A stretch of DNA of 64,000 nucleotides from Hylemonella sp. (GTDB lineage Bacteria; Pseudomonadota; Gammaproteobacteria; Burkholderiales; Burkholderiaceae_C): NCBI RefSeq assembly GCF_027532185.1, contig NZ_JAPZSV010000006.1:62001-126000 (forward strand), written 5' to 3'. A program made the position numbers and the translations under genes. Below are positions 34,115-42,814 of the stretch, piece by piece (within the stretch, counting starts at the first letter, position 1; each line of letters opens with the position of its first letter). A model generated the notes under the pieces. That model did no database searches, was not told where the DNA came from, and saw only the letters and a list, made by a program, of their open reading frames with translations.

Positions 34115-34537
34115 TCACTGCTTGAGGGTGAGCAGCCAGGCGATCACGTCCTCGATCTGCTGGGCATCGAGGAGGGGGCGACCCTGCCAGTTGTTGCCCA
34201 CGCGTACCAGTCCGTCGGTACGGTAGTAGGGCGGCATGAGGCTGTCCGGGTTGACATGCTGCGGGTTCACGAGGCGAAGGCGCAACTGGGCCGCGCTCCA
34301 GCGCGCACCGGCCCCGGCCAGATCGGGCGCCAGATTGCCCTGAAAGCGTTCCTCGGGAACCGGGCCGCTGTGGCACAGCAGGCACAGGCCCTGGCTGCGA
34401 CTGGCCGCGATGGCGCGGCCGCGTGCGGCGTCGCCCGTCTTGCCTTCGAGTGCCGCGGGGATGCCGTCGCCCACCACCGACACGGCCCCGCCCGCCAGGG
34501 GCAGGGCCAGCACGGCGGCGGCCAGCAGCAGCTTCAT
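34115..34537 (-). CDS. soxX: SoxX-type monohaem cytochrome c
   Basis: SoxX is the monohaem partner of SoxA, receiving electrons from the sulfur-coupling reaction. The 140-residue protein has a signal peptide (LLLAAAVLALPLAGGA), one haem motif CLLCH and a likely methionine ligand in PDSLMPPYYRTDGLVRVG, which is conserved in SoxX. Its ATG overlaps the stop of the molybdenum hydroxylase large subunit (ATGA), an uncommon connection. It might accept electrons from that enzyme as well; this is inference. Confidence 0.9.
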   Translation of the reverse strand: MKLLLAAAVLALPLAGGAVSVVGDGIPAALEGKTGDAARGRAIAASRSQGLCLLCHSGPVPEERFQGNLAPDLAGAGARWSAAQLRLRLVNPQHVNPDSLMPPYYRTDGLVRVGNNWQGRPLLDAQQIEDVIAWLLTLKQ

Positions 34538-36717
34538 GCGCGCCGGAGGTCCTGGCTCTTGAGCGGCAGCTCGCGGATGCGCTTACCCGTGGCGGCGAAG
34601 ATGGCGTTGAGCACGGCGGGCGCCGCGACCGCGATGGTGGGTTCGCCCACACCGCCCCAGAAGCCGCCCGAGGGCATGACGATGGTTTCCACCGGCGGCA
34701 TGTCGGCCAGGCGCATGACGGGGTAGGTGTCGAAGTTCTTCTGCTCCACCGCGCCGTCCTTGACCGTGATCTCGCCGAACAGCGCGGCCGACAGGCCGTA
34801 GACGAAGGAGCCTTCGACCTGGGCCTCGATCTGCTGCGGGTTCACGGCGTGACCACAGTCGGTGGCGGCGACGATGCGGTGGATCTTGAGCTTGCCCTCG
34901 GGGCTCACCGAGACCTCGGCGCAGGCCGCCACATAGCTGCCGAAGCCCATGGTCTGGGCCAGGCCGCGGTACACGCCCGCAGGGGCGGGGCTGCCCCAGC
35001 CCACGCGCGCGGCCACGGCATCGAGCACGGCCAGGTGCTTGGGATGGTTGGCCATGAGCTTGCGCCGCAGCGCCAGCGGGTCCTGCTGCGTGGCGTGCGC
35101 GACCTCGTCGAGGAAGCACTCGAGGTAGATCGCGTTCTGGTTCAGGTTCACCCCGCGCCAGAAGCCCGCGGGCACGTGCGGGTTGCGCATGGCGTGCTCG
35201 ATCAGCAGGTGGGGGAAGCTGTAGCCGATGGAGGCCTCGGGACCGCTGGCGTTGAGGCCCTGGTAGACCACCATGTCCTTGCCGTCGCGCATGGCCTGCG
35301 GCGCCACCGTGGCCAGGATGGACTGGCCCGAGATGCGCATGTGCAGGCCAGTGATGTTGCCCTGTTCGTCCAGGCCGGCGCTGAGCTTGGCGGCGGTGAT
35401 CGGATGGAAGAAGCAGTGCTGCATGTCTTCCTCGCGCGACCAGATGAGCTTGATCGGCGTGCCCGGCATGCTCTTGGCGATCTGCACGGCCTGCGTGATG
35501 TAGTCGCTGCGCCCGCGCCGGCCAAAGCCGCCGCCGAGCAGCTGCTTGTAGACCTCGCACTGCGCAGCCGGCAGCCCTGCCGCCTCGGCCGTGGCGGCCA
35601 GCGCGGCCTCGCCGTTCTGCGTGCCGACCCAGACCTCGCAGCGCTGAGCCGTCCAGCGCGCGGTGGCATTCATCGGCTCCATGCAGGCGTGGTTCTGGTA
35701 GGGGTAGCCGTAGATGGCCTCGATGCGACGCGGTGCGGCCGTGATGGCGGCCACGGCGTCGCCGTTGCTGTTGCCCACCGAGGTGGCGGGCACCGACAGA
35801 TCCAGGCCACCACGCACCATGGCGTGGATGTCGGCCTGCGAGACCGCGGCGTGAGGCCCATAGTCCCATTCGATCTGCAGGGCGTCGAGTGCGGTCTTGG
35901 CCGTCCACCAGCTTGTAGCCACCACGGCCACCGCGCTGGTGCCCACCTGCACCACCTTCTTCACGCCCAGGCGGCGCATGATGGGTGCGGCATTGAAGCT
36001 CTTGACCGTGCCGCCGAAGACCGGGCAGTCCTTGATGGCGGCGTTGAGCATGCCCGGCAGCTGCAGGTCCATGCCGTAGTCCTGCTGGCCTGTGGTCTTG
36101 CGGAAGGTGTCCAGGCGCAGCATGCGCTGGCCCGCGATCTTCCAGTCCTTGGGGTCCTTGAGCACCACGCTGGACGGATCCGGCGGTGTGAGCTTGCCGG
36201 CGGCGGCGGCCACGCGGCCATAGAGTGTCTTGCGCCCGCTCGGTGTGTGCGTGATCACGCCGCGCGTCACGCTGCACTCGGCCACCGGCACGCCCCAGCC
36301 CTCGGCCGCAGCCTGCAGCAGCATCATGCGCGCCATGGCACCGCCCTTGCGCACGTAGTCGTGCGATTCGCGGATGCCGCGGCTGCCGCCGGTGGAGAAA
36401 TTGCCCCAGATGCGCTGGCGCTTGAGGTTCTGGCCCGGCGTCGGGTACTCGGTGGTCACGCGGCGCCAGTTGCAGTCCAGCTCCTCGGCCACGAGCTGGG
36501 CCAGGCCGGTCAATGTGCCCTGACCCATCTCGGAGCGTGCGATGCGGATCACCACGGTGTCGTCGGGTTTCACGACCACCCAGGCATTGATCTCGGGGGG
36601 CAGGTCCGAGGCCTGGACCAGGGGCACATGAAAGGCCACCATCAGGCCGCCGGCGGCGGCGCCTGTACTGGCCAGGAACCCGCGGCGTGTCACGCCATCC
36701 TGTTGCAGCGTGCTCAT
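34534..36717 (-). CDS. Molybdopterin-binding subunit of an isoquinoline-1-oxidoreductase-type hydroxylase (IorB-like)
   Basis: A 727-residue large subunit of the xanthine dehydrogenase family, IorB branch. It begins with a twin-arginine signal ([15 protein letters not shown]), so the enzyme acts in the periplasm. Features include the duplicated N-terminal domain, [53 protein letters not shown] and the C-terminal GGVGEP with the catalytic glutamate. Such enzymes hydroxylate aldehydes or N-heterocycles and pass electrons to cytochrome c. The gene overlaps the 2Fe-2S subunit upstream and soxX downstream by ATGA each. The substrate is unknown. Confidence 0.93.
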   Translation of the reverse strand: MSTLQQDGVTRRGFLASTGAAAGGLMVAFHVPLVQASDLPPEINAWVVVKPDDTVVIRIARSEMGQGTLTGLAQLVAEELDCNWRRVTTEYPTPGQNLKRQRIWGNFSTGGSRGIRESHDYVRKGGAMARMMLLQAAAEGWGVPVAECSVTRGVITHTPSGRKTLYGRVAAAAGKLTPPDPSSVVLKDPKDWKIAGQRMLRLDTFRKTTGQQDYGMDLQLPGMLNAAIKDCPVFGGTVKSFNAAPIMRRLGVKKVVQVGTSAVAVVATSWWTAKTALDALQIEWDYGPHAAVSQADIHAMVRGGLDLSVPATSVGNSNGDAVAAITAAPRRIEAIYGYPYQNHACMEPMNATARWTAQRCEVWVGTQNGEAALAATAEAAGLPAAQCEVYKQLLGGGFGRRGRSDYITQAVQIAKSMPGTPIKLIWSREEDMQHCFFHPITAAKLSAGLDEQGNITGLHMRISGQSILATVAPQAMRDGKDMVVYQGLNASGPEASIGYSFPHLLIEHAMRNPHVPAGFWRGVNLNQNAIYLECFLDEVAHATQQDPLALRRKLMANHPKHLAVLDAVAARVGWGSPAPAGVYRGLAQTMGFGSYVAACAEVSVSPEGKLKIHRIVAATDCGHAVNPQQIEAQVEGSFVYGLSAALFGEITVKDGAVEQKNFDTYPVMRLADMPPVETIVMPSGGFWGGVGEPTIAVAAPAVLNAIFAATGKRIRELPLKSQDLRRA

Positions 36718-37220
36718 GACAGGTCCTCCTCGGCTTGCAGACCATCGGCGGCCGAGACACGCCGGCGTGTCACGCCCTGGGCGGCCACCTTGATCGCCGC
36801 ACGCACGCGGTTGTAGGTGCCGCAGCGGCAGATATTCGTGATGGAGGCGTCGATGTCGGCGTCCGTGGGATTGGGCTTGTCCTTGAGCAGGGCGCTGACG
36901 GCCATGATCATGCCGCTCTGGCAGAAGCCGCATTGCGGCACGTCCAGGAGTTGCCAGGCGCGTTGCACCGCGTGGGTGCCGTTGCGCGAGAGACCTTCAA
37001 TCGTCACGACCTGCTGGGTCTCCTTGAGCGCGCGCAGCGGCATCACGCAGCTGCGTACCGCATTGCCGTCGACGTGCACCGTGCAGGCGCCGCACTGGGC
37101 CACGCCACAGCCGTACTTGGTGCCGGTGAGCCCGAGCTGTTCGCGCAGCACCCACAGCAGTGGGGTGTCGGGGGCGGCGTTGAACTCCTGTTCCTCACCG
37201 TTGACATTGAGTTTGGCCAT
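36714..37220 (-). CDS. (2Fe-2S)-binding subunit of the hydroxylase (IorA-like)
   Basis: A 168-residue iron-sulfur subunit with both clusters of the family: the plant-type cluster [13 protein letters not shown] plus the cysteine in RSCVMP, and the second cluster CGFCQSGM with CRCGTY. It moves electrons from the molybdenum centre to the acceptor. There is no signal peptide, so it would be exported with the Tat-bearing large subunit. The ATG at 37220 has a good ribosome site (ggagagag). It is the first gene of the operon running to soxA. A TATAAA-like -10 (37284-37289, minus strand) lies about 65 bp upstream, without a clear -35. Confidence 0.94.
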   Translation of the reverse strand: MAKLNVNGEEQEFNAAPDTPLLWVLREQLGLTGTKYGCGVAQCGACTVHVDGNAVRSCVMPLRALKETQQVVTIEGLSRNGTHAVQRAWQLLDVPQCGFCQSGMIMAVSALLKDKPNPTDADIDASITNICRCGTYNRVRAAIKVAAQGVTRRRVSAADGLQAEEDLS

Positions 37221-37374
37221 CGCTCTCTCCTCCATCAGGATGCGCTGTCGCGCGCACAGGCCGGCAAGCGCCGGGCACGGACGTTTATACGGGATTTGCG
37301 TGACCGCTGCACCTGCGCTTCGTCAAAAGTGCGCACGGCCTGTATGGCGAGGGTTTACCCGGGGCGACGCGGGC

Positions 37375-37647
37375 TCAGTCCGCGAGCTGTGCGTGGGCCT
37401 TGTCCAGCCAGAGCTGCAGGCTGTCGAGCAGGTCGCGCTGGCTGAAGGAGCAACTTTCTTCCGAGAACAAGGCGCTCGATTCGAGCCGGTCCAGCAGGCC
37501 CAACAGCACCTCGCCATAGCGCGGGGGCAGTGCGGCGAGCAGATCAGACTGCGCGCGTGCCAAGGCGCTGAAGGCTGCGGGCGTGGTGGCGTCGCTGCGC
37601 AGGGCATCGAGCCCGAGTTGCAGGTGCTTAAGCAGGGGATGGCTCAT
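37375..37647 (-). CDS. Hypothetical helical protein
   Basis: A 90-residue, mostly helical soluble protein (HLQLGLDALRSD, LLAALPPRYGEVLLGLLDRLES, LDSLQLWLDKAHAQLAD) that I do not recognise. It has one cysteine and no signal. It overlaps the membrane-protein gene upstream by ATGA, so the two probably work together or at least are co-translated. The 150-bp gap after it contains the start region of the hydroxylase-sox operon. Confidence 0.65.
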   Translation of the reverse strand: MSHPLLKHLQLGLDALRSDATTPAAFSALARAQSDLLAALPPRYGEVLLGLLDRLESSALFSEESCSFSQRDLLDSLQLWLDKAHAQLAD

Positions 37648-38033
37648 GGATAGCGGGTCATGGTGCGGTGCAGGCCCTTGCGCGCGCATTCGTACTGCCC
37701 GTCCTCACAGGGGGCCCGGTAGTCGAGACGGCCCGACAGCAGCAGCGCATGCGCGCCGGCCACACAGGCCAGCGCGAGCAGGGCCGTCAGCAAGGCCTCC
37801 CAGGGGCGGCGGGTGAAGAGGCTGTAGGGCCCACACAGCGCCAGGCTGGCCAGCGCGACAGCGATGACCAGCGTGCCCATGTCTGGATGGCTGAAGTGCT
37901 GCCATTCGGCGTAGAGCAGGTAGGCGGCATCGACCGTCAAGGCCAGCACCAGCAGGATGGCCAGGGCCGAGGGCCAGGTGGTGCCAGGCGGGGCGACGGG
38001 GCCGGTGGGTTTGCCGGGTTTCATGGTGGACAT
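37644..38033 (-). CDS. Hypothetical inner-membrane protein
   Basis: A 129-residue protein with three likely membrane helices (ALAILLVLALTVDAAYLLY, MGTLVIAVALASLALCG, ALLTALLALACVAGAHALLL) and a short C-terminal tail with two cysteines (PCEDGQYECARKG). The N-terminus is proline- and glycine-rich and two ATGs (38033 and 38024) are possible starts. No family is recognised. It lies 18 bases after the Bug protein gene on the same strand and overlaps the next hypothetical gene. Confidence 0.7.
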   Translation of the reverse strand: MSTMKPGKPTGPVAPPGTTWPSALAILLVLALTVDAAYLLYAEWQHFSHPDMGTLVIAVALASLALCGPYSLFTRRPWEALLTALLALACVAGAHALLLSGRLDYRAPCEDGQYECARKGLHRTMTRYP

Positions 38034-38051
38034 GCCAAGCTTGCGCGGGCC

Positions 38052-39014
38052 TCAATCCAGACGCGCGCCGGATTTTTGAACCGCGGCGGCCCAGCGCGGC
38101 ATCTCGCCAGCGAGGAACCGGGCGAACTCGTCCGCACCGAGGAAGGCCGGGTCGGCCCCCTGGGTGATCATGCGTTCGCGCAGATCGGGCTGGCTCAGTA
38201 CCTGGCGGAAGGCATCGCTCAGTTTGGCCACCGCGTCCTTGGGTGTGCCGGCGGGCGCGAGAAAGCCATAGAAGCCCACGACCTCGAAGCCCGCGATGCC
38301 GCTCTCGATCACCGTGGGAATCTCGGGCAGCGCCGGGTTGCGCGTGCGGCTGGTCACGGCCAGGGCGCGCACCTTGCCCTGCTTGTGGTACGCCGCAGCC
38401 TGCGGAATCGATTCGGCCATGAACTGCACCTGGCCAGCCATGAGGTCGGTGAAGGCCGGCGCACTGCCCCGGTAAGGGATGTGCACCATGAAGAGCCCGG
38501 TGCTGCTCTTGAACATCTCGGGCACCAGGTGGCTGATGCCGCCGTTGCCAGCCGAGCCGTAGTTGACCTGGCCCGGGCGCGCGCGCGTGTAGTCCATGAA
38601 CTCCCTGAGCGTGTTCACGGGCAGCTTGGGATTGACCAGCAGGGCCAGCGGCTGCATCGCGGTGCGCGCGATGGGCACGAAGTCCTTGAGCGTGGCATAG
38701 GGCAGCTTGCTGTACAGCGCCGGGTTGATGACCATCACGCCCGTGTTGGCGAGCATGAGGGTGTGGCCGTCGGGCGCGGCCTTCATGACCTCCTGCGCGC
38801 CCACGGTACCGCCGGCGCCGGACTTATAGTCGATCAGCACGGGCTGGCCCAGCACGGCCTGCAGGCGGTCGGCCAGCAGGCGTGCATGCTGGTCCAGCGG
38901 TCCGCCGGCCGGAAAGCCGATGACGATGCGCACCGGCTTGGAGGGAAAGGTCTGGGCGTGGGCCCCCAGGGCCAGCAGCAGGCCGGCGCTGAGCAGGGCA
39001 AGGAGTTTGCGCAT
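38052..39014 (-). CDS. Bug-family tripartite tricarboxylate transporter substrate-binding protein
   Basis: A 320-residue periplasmic binding protein (TctC/Bug family), very numerous in Burkholderiales. It has a signal peptide (LLALLSAGLLLALGAHAQ), then FPSKPVRIVIGFPAGGPLDQHARLLADRL, YKSGAGGTVGAQEVMKAAPDGHTLM, YGSAGNGGISHLVPEMFK and IPYRGSAPAFTDLMAGQV. Most Bug genes, like this one, have no adjacent TctAB permease. The ligand is typically a carboxylate, but the specific one is unknown. Confidence 0.93.
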   Translation of the reverse strand: MRKLLALLSAGLLLALGAHAQTFPSKPVRIVIGFPAGGPLDQHARLLADRLQAVLGQPVLIDYKSGAGGTVGAQEVMKAAPDGHTLMLANTGVMVINPALYSKLPYATLKDFVPIARTAMQPLALLVNPKLPVNTLREFMDYTRARPGQVNYGSAGNGGISHLVPEMFKSSTGLFMVHIPYRGSAPAFTDLMAGQVQFMAESIPQAAAYHKQGKVRALAVTSRTRNPALPEIPTVIESGIAGFEVVGFYGFLAPAGTPKDAVAKLSDAFRQVLSQPDLRERMITQGADPAFLGADEFARFLAGEMPRWAAAVQKSGARLD

Positions 39015-39091
39015 GGTGCTTGCGATGGTGAAGAACAGGTTGCCATTGTGCGTGAGCGCCGCGCGCACGCCGGCCCGGGAAAACGCCAAGC

Positions 39092-39748
39092 TCAGCGCTG
39101 CGTGGGCAGGTACTGGCCGGCCGTCACGCCCATGGAGACATAGATGCTGGTGACGGCCTCCACGCCGATGTCCGCCGCTTCCACCCAGGCGGCCGGCACG
39201 AACAGCAGGCCGCCGCCCACGGGCACGGGCGCGGTGGGCACGAGCACGCCGAAATAGGGCTGGCCCCCCAGCAGCACCGGCTCGGGCGTGGACAGCAGGC
39301 CCAGCACGGCCGTGCCCGGCGCCTCGCTGCGACCACCGAAATGCAGCCAGACCGGGCTCATGGACTTGAGCCCCGGCGCCTGCGACTGCGAGAACAGGTC
39401 GACGAGCTTCTGGATCACGTCATAGACCGTGCGCACCACGGGGATGCGCTGCACCAGGGCATGGACGGCACGCGCCAGCCCGCGCTCCAGCCCGGCCTCG
39501 GTGAGCAGGCCCAGCAGGTAGATGCAGGCCAGCAGCAGTAGCAGGCCCAGCGCGTAGCCCAGCAGCTCCGAACCCGTGCCACCCAGGCCCAGGTGCACGA
39601 GTACACGGCCAAAGCTGCTCTGCGGCCCCAGCCAGGTCGAGAGCAGGCTCAACGCCCAGCCGATCAGCATCAGCGTCGCCGCCAGCGGCAGCATGGCGAG
39701 CAGACCGGTGAACAGGGTGCGCAGGGGATGGCGGAACTGGAGCTTCAT
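39092..39748 (-). CDS. DUF502 family membrane protein
   Basis: A 218-residue protein with two N-terminal membrane helices (TLFTGLLAMLPLAATLMLIGW and LLGYALGLLLLLACIYLLGLL) and a C-terminal soluble domain. VQRIPVVRTVYDVIQKLVDLFS and LLFVPAAWVEAADIGVEAVTSIYVSMGV are family landmarks. DUF502 proteins are widespread and uncharacterised. The ATG at 39748 opens the first hydrophobic segment. It stands 77 bases upstream of the Bug gene on the same strand, divergent from the pilin. Confidence 0.87.
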   Translation of the reverse strand: MKLQFRHPLRTLFTGLLAMLPLAATLMLIGWALSLLSTWLGPQSSFGRVLVHLGLGGTGSELLGYALGLLLLLACIYLLGLLTEAGLERGLARAVHALVQRIPVVRTVYDVIQKLVDLFSQSQAPGLKSMSPVWLHFGGRSEAPGTAVLGLLSTPEPVLLGGQPYFGVLVPTAPVPVGGGLLFVPAAWVEAADIGVEAVTSIYVSMGVTAGQYLPTQR

Positions 39749-39897
39749 GGGGCGAACTGTAGCCTGCCCCGTTGGCGGGCCGTCTGGCGTCAACTAAGTC
39801 ACGCTGCGAGCGGCATTTTTGCTATCAAATTTGTATGGCTGACGGCGACTCGGGCACAATTCGGGTCATATATTGCCCATCCACGTTGGAGTACCCT

Positions 39898-40419
39898 ATG
39901 AAAAAGTCTGTCAAAGGTTTCACCCTGATCGAGCTGATCATCGTGATCACCATCATTGGCATCCTGGCTGCCATTGCGCTGCCGCGTTACATCCAGGCCC
40001 AACGCGACGCGCGCCTCGCCAAGATGCAGGCAATCTACGGTTCGCTGCGCTCTGCCGCTGCTTTGGCTCGGGCTCGCTGCGAGCTTGACCTTGCGTCTGG
40101 TTTGACCGCTGCGGGCACCTGCGGTAACGCAACGCCCCAGGTGAACATGGATGGCCAACTGGTGGCGATGATCAACCGTTATCCTCAAGCCATCGCCACG
40201 GTCGGCAATCCACCGACTGTAGTGGGTATTCTTGGCGCAGCCGGGATTACTAACTTGGCGACTGAGGGGATTACCACCACCGGTGGTGGTACCGCTGCCA
40301 CCTCGATCCTGACGATTAGTGCACTCGGTGCTGCTGGTACCTGCCAGATTACCTATGACGCTGCGAACGCCAATGAGGCTCCGGTCATCACTTTGACCGC
40401 GACGCAAGCCGGCTGCTGA
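39898..40419 (+). CDS. Type IV pilin-like protein, orphan
   Basis: A 173-residue prepilin. The leader MKKSVKG is followed by the class III cleavage motif G-FTLIE with glutamate at mature position 5, and a long N-terminal helix (LIIVITIIGILAAIALPRYIQAQ). Two cysteine pairs are possible: CELDLASGLTAAGTC in the middle and CQITYD to the C-terminal GC, the latter like a D-region loop. A ggag site precedes the ATG at 39898, downstream of an AT-richer stretch. No pilus assembly genes are in the window, so it needs machinery encoded elsewhere. It could be a major pilin or an accessory pseudopilin. Confidence 0.9.
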   Translation: MKKSVKGFTLIELIIVITIIGILAAIALPRYIQAQRDARLAKMQAIYGSLRSAAALARARCELDLASGLTAAGTCGNATPQVNMDGQLVAMINRYPQAIATVGNPPTVVGILGAAGITNLATEGITTTGGGTAATSILTISALGAAGTCQITYDAANANEAPVITLTATQAGC

Positions 40420-40461
40420 TCCTTCCCGACCCCCTGCAAGGGGCTGGTCACGGCGGGCACA

Positions 40462-41226
40462 ATGCCTGTCATGACCAGCCCCTTGTTTTTGCCTCCGCTC
40501 ACACCACCCGCTGAACTCGATGCCGCCCTGCAGCGCCAGGGGCATGCCGTGCTGGATGCGGCGGCCGTGGCACATCTCAGCGGCTGCACCGCGGCGGAGC
40601 TGCAGGCCTTGCAGCCTTACTGGGACGCGCTGCCGCCCGACACCTTTCTCAAGGACGGCGGGCGCTATCGCCGCCGGCGCCATTCCTGCTTCGTGCTCGA
40701 CGGCGAGGGACTGACCCAGGTGCCACACCGGCCGCACTGGCAGCCCCTCGAATACAACGCCCTGCACGGCGGCATGCAGCGCCTCTTCGAGCCCATGGTC
40801 CCCGACATGTTGGCGCAGCCCGTCTGGGGCCGGCTGTTGCGCTGGCTGGGCCGCACGGCCAGCGCACTCAAGGGCGCGCAGCGCTGGTACATCGAGGCCC
40901 ATCCTTTCCGCATCGACACCACGGACGGCATCGGCCGGCCCACACCCGAAGGTGCGCATCGCGACGGTGTCGACCTGGTGGCGGTCTTTCTGGTGCAGCG
41001 CCGCGGCGTCAAGGGTGGCGAGACACGCGTGTTCGAGGCTGCGGGTCCGCAGGGCCAGCGCTTCACGTTGGCCGAGCCCTGGTCCGTGCTGCTGCTCGAC
41101 GATGCGCGCGTGGTCCACGAGACCACGCCCATCCAGCCCGTGGAGGGGCCGGCCTACCGTGATACGCTGGTCGTCACGCTGCGTGCCCACGCCTTCCAGG
41201 GAGAGGACGCAGCATCGACCCCGTGA
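40462..41226 (+). CDS. 2OG-Fe(II) dioxygenase family protein
   Basis: A 254-residue protein of the 2OG-Fe dioxygenase group typified by bacterial amino acid hydroxylases (PF10014-like). The iron triad is visible as HRD in GAHRDGVDLVAVF and a later histidine in ARVVHETTPI, with the arginine for 2-oxoglutarate in YRDTLVV. RYRRRRHSCFVLDGEGL and YNALHGGMQRLFEPM are family patches. Members hydroxylate free amino acids or have unknown targets. Starts at 40462 or 40471 are both possible, and neither has a strong ribosome site. Confidence 0.85.
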   Translation: MPVMTSPLFLPPLTPPAELDAALQRQGHAVLDAAAVAHLSGCTAAELQALQPYWDALPPDTFLKDGGRYRRRRHSCFVLDGEGLTQVPHRPHWQPLEYNALHGGMQRLFEPMVPDMLAQPVWGRLLRWLGRTASALKGAQRWYIEAHPFRIDTTDGIGRPTPEGAHRDGVDLVAVFLVQRRGVKGGETRVFEAAGPQGQRFTLAEPWSVLLLDDARVVHETTPIQPVEGPAYRDTLVVTLRAHAFQGEDAASTP

Positions 41227-41237
41227 AGGAGGCGCGC

Positions 41238-41675
41238 ATGTTCAAGCACATCCTGATTCCCGTCGACGGCTCGCCCACGGCGCAGCAGGCCGTGGCCAAA
41301 GCCGCGGGCCTGGCGCGGGCCTTCAGCAGCCAGACCACCGTCATCTATGTGATCGACCCCTATCCTTTCACCGGCCTGGGCAGCGACCTGGCCTACGGTC
41401 AGGCCGAGTACCTGAGCGCCGCGCACACCGAAGCGGCCGAGGCCATCGCGGCTGCGCGCGCTGCGCTGGCGGCAGCCGGGGTGACGGTGCAGACCGAGGT
41501 GGTGGAGTCGCATGCCGTCTGGCGCGGCATCACCGAGACGGCCCACGCGCGCGGCGCAGACCTCATCGTCATGGGTTCGCACGGGCGCCGCGGTCTGGAG
41601 AAGCTGGTACTGGGCAGCGTGGCGCAGCGCGTGCTCGCGCATGCGACGCAGCCCGTGCTGATCGTGCGCGACTGA
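41238..41675 (+). CDS. Universal stress protein, UspA family
   Basis: A 145-residue single-domain Usp protein. It begins MFKHILIPVDGSPTAQQAV and ends with the ATP-binding motif GSHGRRGLEKLVLGSVAQRVL, fitting G-2x-G-9x-GS/T, so it should bind ATP. The ATG at 41238 is chosen because a strong aaggagg site lies just before it. The start is 11 bases after the dioxygenase stop. It converges on the hemerythrin gene. Confidence 0.94.
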   Translation: MFKHILIPVDGSPTAQQAVAKAAGLARAFSSQTTVIYVIDPYPFTGLGSDLAYGQAEYLSAAHTEAAEAIAAARAALAAAGVTVQTEVVESHAVWRGITETAHARGADLIVMGSHGRRGLEKLVLGSVAQRVLAHATQPVLIVRD

Positions 41676-41695
41676 GCCAGCCCGTTCGCCCTGGA

Positions 41696-42244
41696 CTAGC
41701 CGCGCCTGCGCGCCTGCATCTCCTCGCCCATGGCGGTCTGCTGCGCAGCAGCCATGCCGGCCTGTGCGCCGGGAAAGACCAGGGTTTCTTCCACCGGGAT
41801 GTGCCCGGCATAGAGCTGCGCAAAGCGTGCGGCGTGCGCGCGCAGCGTGGCATCGGGCGCATCGCTGCCGTCGGCTTCGCACCAGCGCAGCAGCGTGGGG
41901 CGCAGCGCAGCCCACAGCGTCTCCATCTCGCGGTGCTCGGCCTGCAGGCGATGCACCATGGCCTGCAAGGCCGCGTCCCCGCCCGCGAGCAGAGTGGGGA
42001 ACACATGCAGCTCTTCGTCCTGGTGGTGCAGGGGCGCGGCCCGGTCGAAGTAACGCAGCACATCGGCCGCGGCCGAGCGACTCTGCGCGTCGTGGCCCGT
42101 CTGCGCCACATGGGCGATCAGGCGATCGAGCAGGTCCAGCGTGCGCTGCACGCGCTCGTGGCAGGCGGCCAGCATCTCGTAAGGCTGCTCGAAGCCCGCG
42201 GCCGGGCTGTTGAAGCCGGGCAGGGGGTGGCCCGGGGTGCTCAT
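41696..42244 (-). CDS. Hemerythrin domain protein
   Basis: A 182-residue four-helix hemerythrin-like protein. Possible di-iron ligands are spread through CHERVQRTLDLLDRL, LHHQDEELHVFPTLL, HRLQAEHREMETLW and YAGHIPVEETLVFP, matching the HHxxE/HxxxE pattern of the HHE family. It may bind O2, NO or iron. It begins 3 bases after a PAS-domain gene, so the two are almost certainly co-translated and may form an oxygen or redox sensing pair. Confidence 0.9.
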   Translation of the reverse strand: MSTPGHPLPGFNSPAAGFEQPYEMLAACHERVQRTLDLLDRLIAHVAQTGHDAQSRSAAADVLRYFDRAAPLHHQDEELHVFPTLLAGGDAALQAMVHRLQAEHREMETLWAALRPTLLRWCEADGSDAPDATLRAHAARFAQLYAGHIPVEETLVFPGAQAGMAAAQQTAMGEEMQARRRG

Positions 42245-42247
42245 GGA

Positions 42248-42691
42248 TCAGCTTGCCGGTTTGGGCGCGGTCAGCTCGGCCAGCTGCTTGCGCAGGGCCT
42301 TCTCTTCGTTGAAGCGCTTGGTGGCATCGCGTGCCACGGCCAGCGAACCCAGCATCTCGCCCTGCGCGTCATGCACCATCTCGAAGCTCATGTCGATGTA
42401 GATGAACTCCTCGGTCTTGTGCAGCGAGCGCGTGATCATCGAGGTGCGCCCAGGCTTGACACCGCCGCGGGCGATGGCCTGGTTGAAACCGTCCCAGTGG
42501 GCCTTGCGCATGCGCTCGGGGATGATCATGTCCAGGCTCTGGCCGATGGCTTCCTCTGCCGTCCAGCCGAAGATCTTCTCGGCGCCACTGTTCCAGACGC
42601 GGACGATGCCTTCCAGGTCAGAAAAAATCACGGCCTCCGGCATGCTGTGCAGGATCTGTGCGGCCAGTGATTCAGGCGTGGGGGTCGACAT
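42248..42691 (-). CDS. Stand-alone PAS domain protein
   Basis: A 147-residue protein that is essentially one PAS domain: ILHSMPEAVIFSDLEGIVRVWNSGAEKIFGWTAEEAIGQSLDMIIPERMR, then the SFEMVHDAQGEMLGSLAVARDATKRF end. A short C-terminal helix follows. It has no output domain, so it must act through a partner. The hemerythrin-like protein encoded 3 bases downstream is the obvious candidate. The bound cofactor, if any (haem, flavin), cannot be told. Confidence 0.9.
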   Translation of the reverse strand: MSTPTPESLAAQILHSMPEAVIFSDLEGIVRVWNSGAEKIFGWTAEEAIGQSLDMIIPERMRKAHWDGFNQAIARGGVKPGRTSMITRSLHKTEEFIYIDMSFEMVHDAQGEMLGSLAVARDATKRFNEEKALRKQLAELTAPKPAS

Positions 42692-42814
42692 GCGTTGCTT
42701 CCTTCTTCTGGTGCGAGACGTGGCAGTCTAGCGCAGCGAAAAACCATGACGGCCCCGTCGTTCGATGGAGCTGGGAGTGCCGCGTCGTGTCTTCCCTGGC
42801 ATTTCGCCGGCGCG

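Noticed and set aside
34423-36816. Long open frame on the + strand across the hydroxylase genes (about 800 codons)
   Set aside because: It is the antisense shadow of the iorB-like gene, with a low-complexity His/Gly/Arg composition typical of reversed GC-rich coding sequence. The minus-strand product has all family motifs.
39840-39897. Possible sigma-54 promoter before the pilin
   Set aside because: A GGGCAC string is present, but the GC element at -12 is not at the right distance, so no -24/-12 site can be claimed.
40426-40450. Hairpin CCCCT-gca-AGGGG after the pilin as terminator
   Set aside because: The stem is only 5 bp and no T-run follows, so it does not meet the pattern of an intrinsic terminator.
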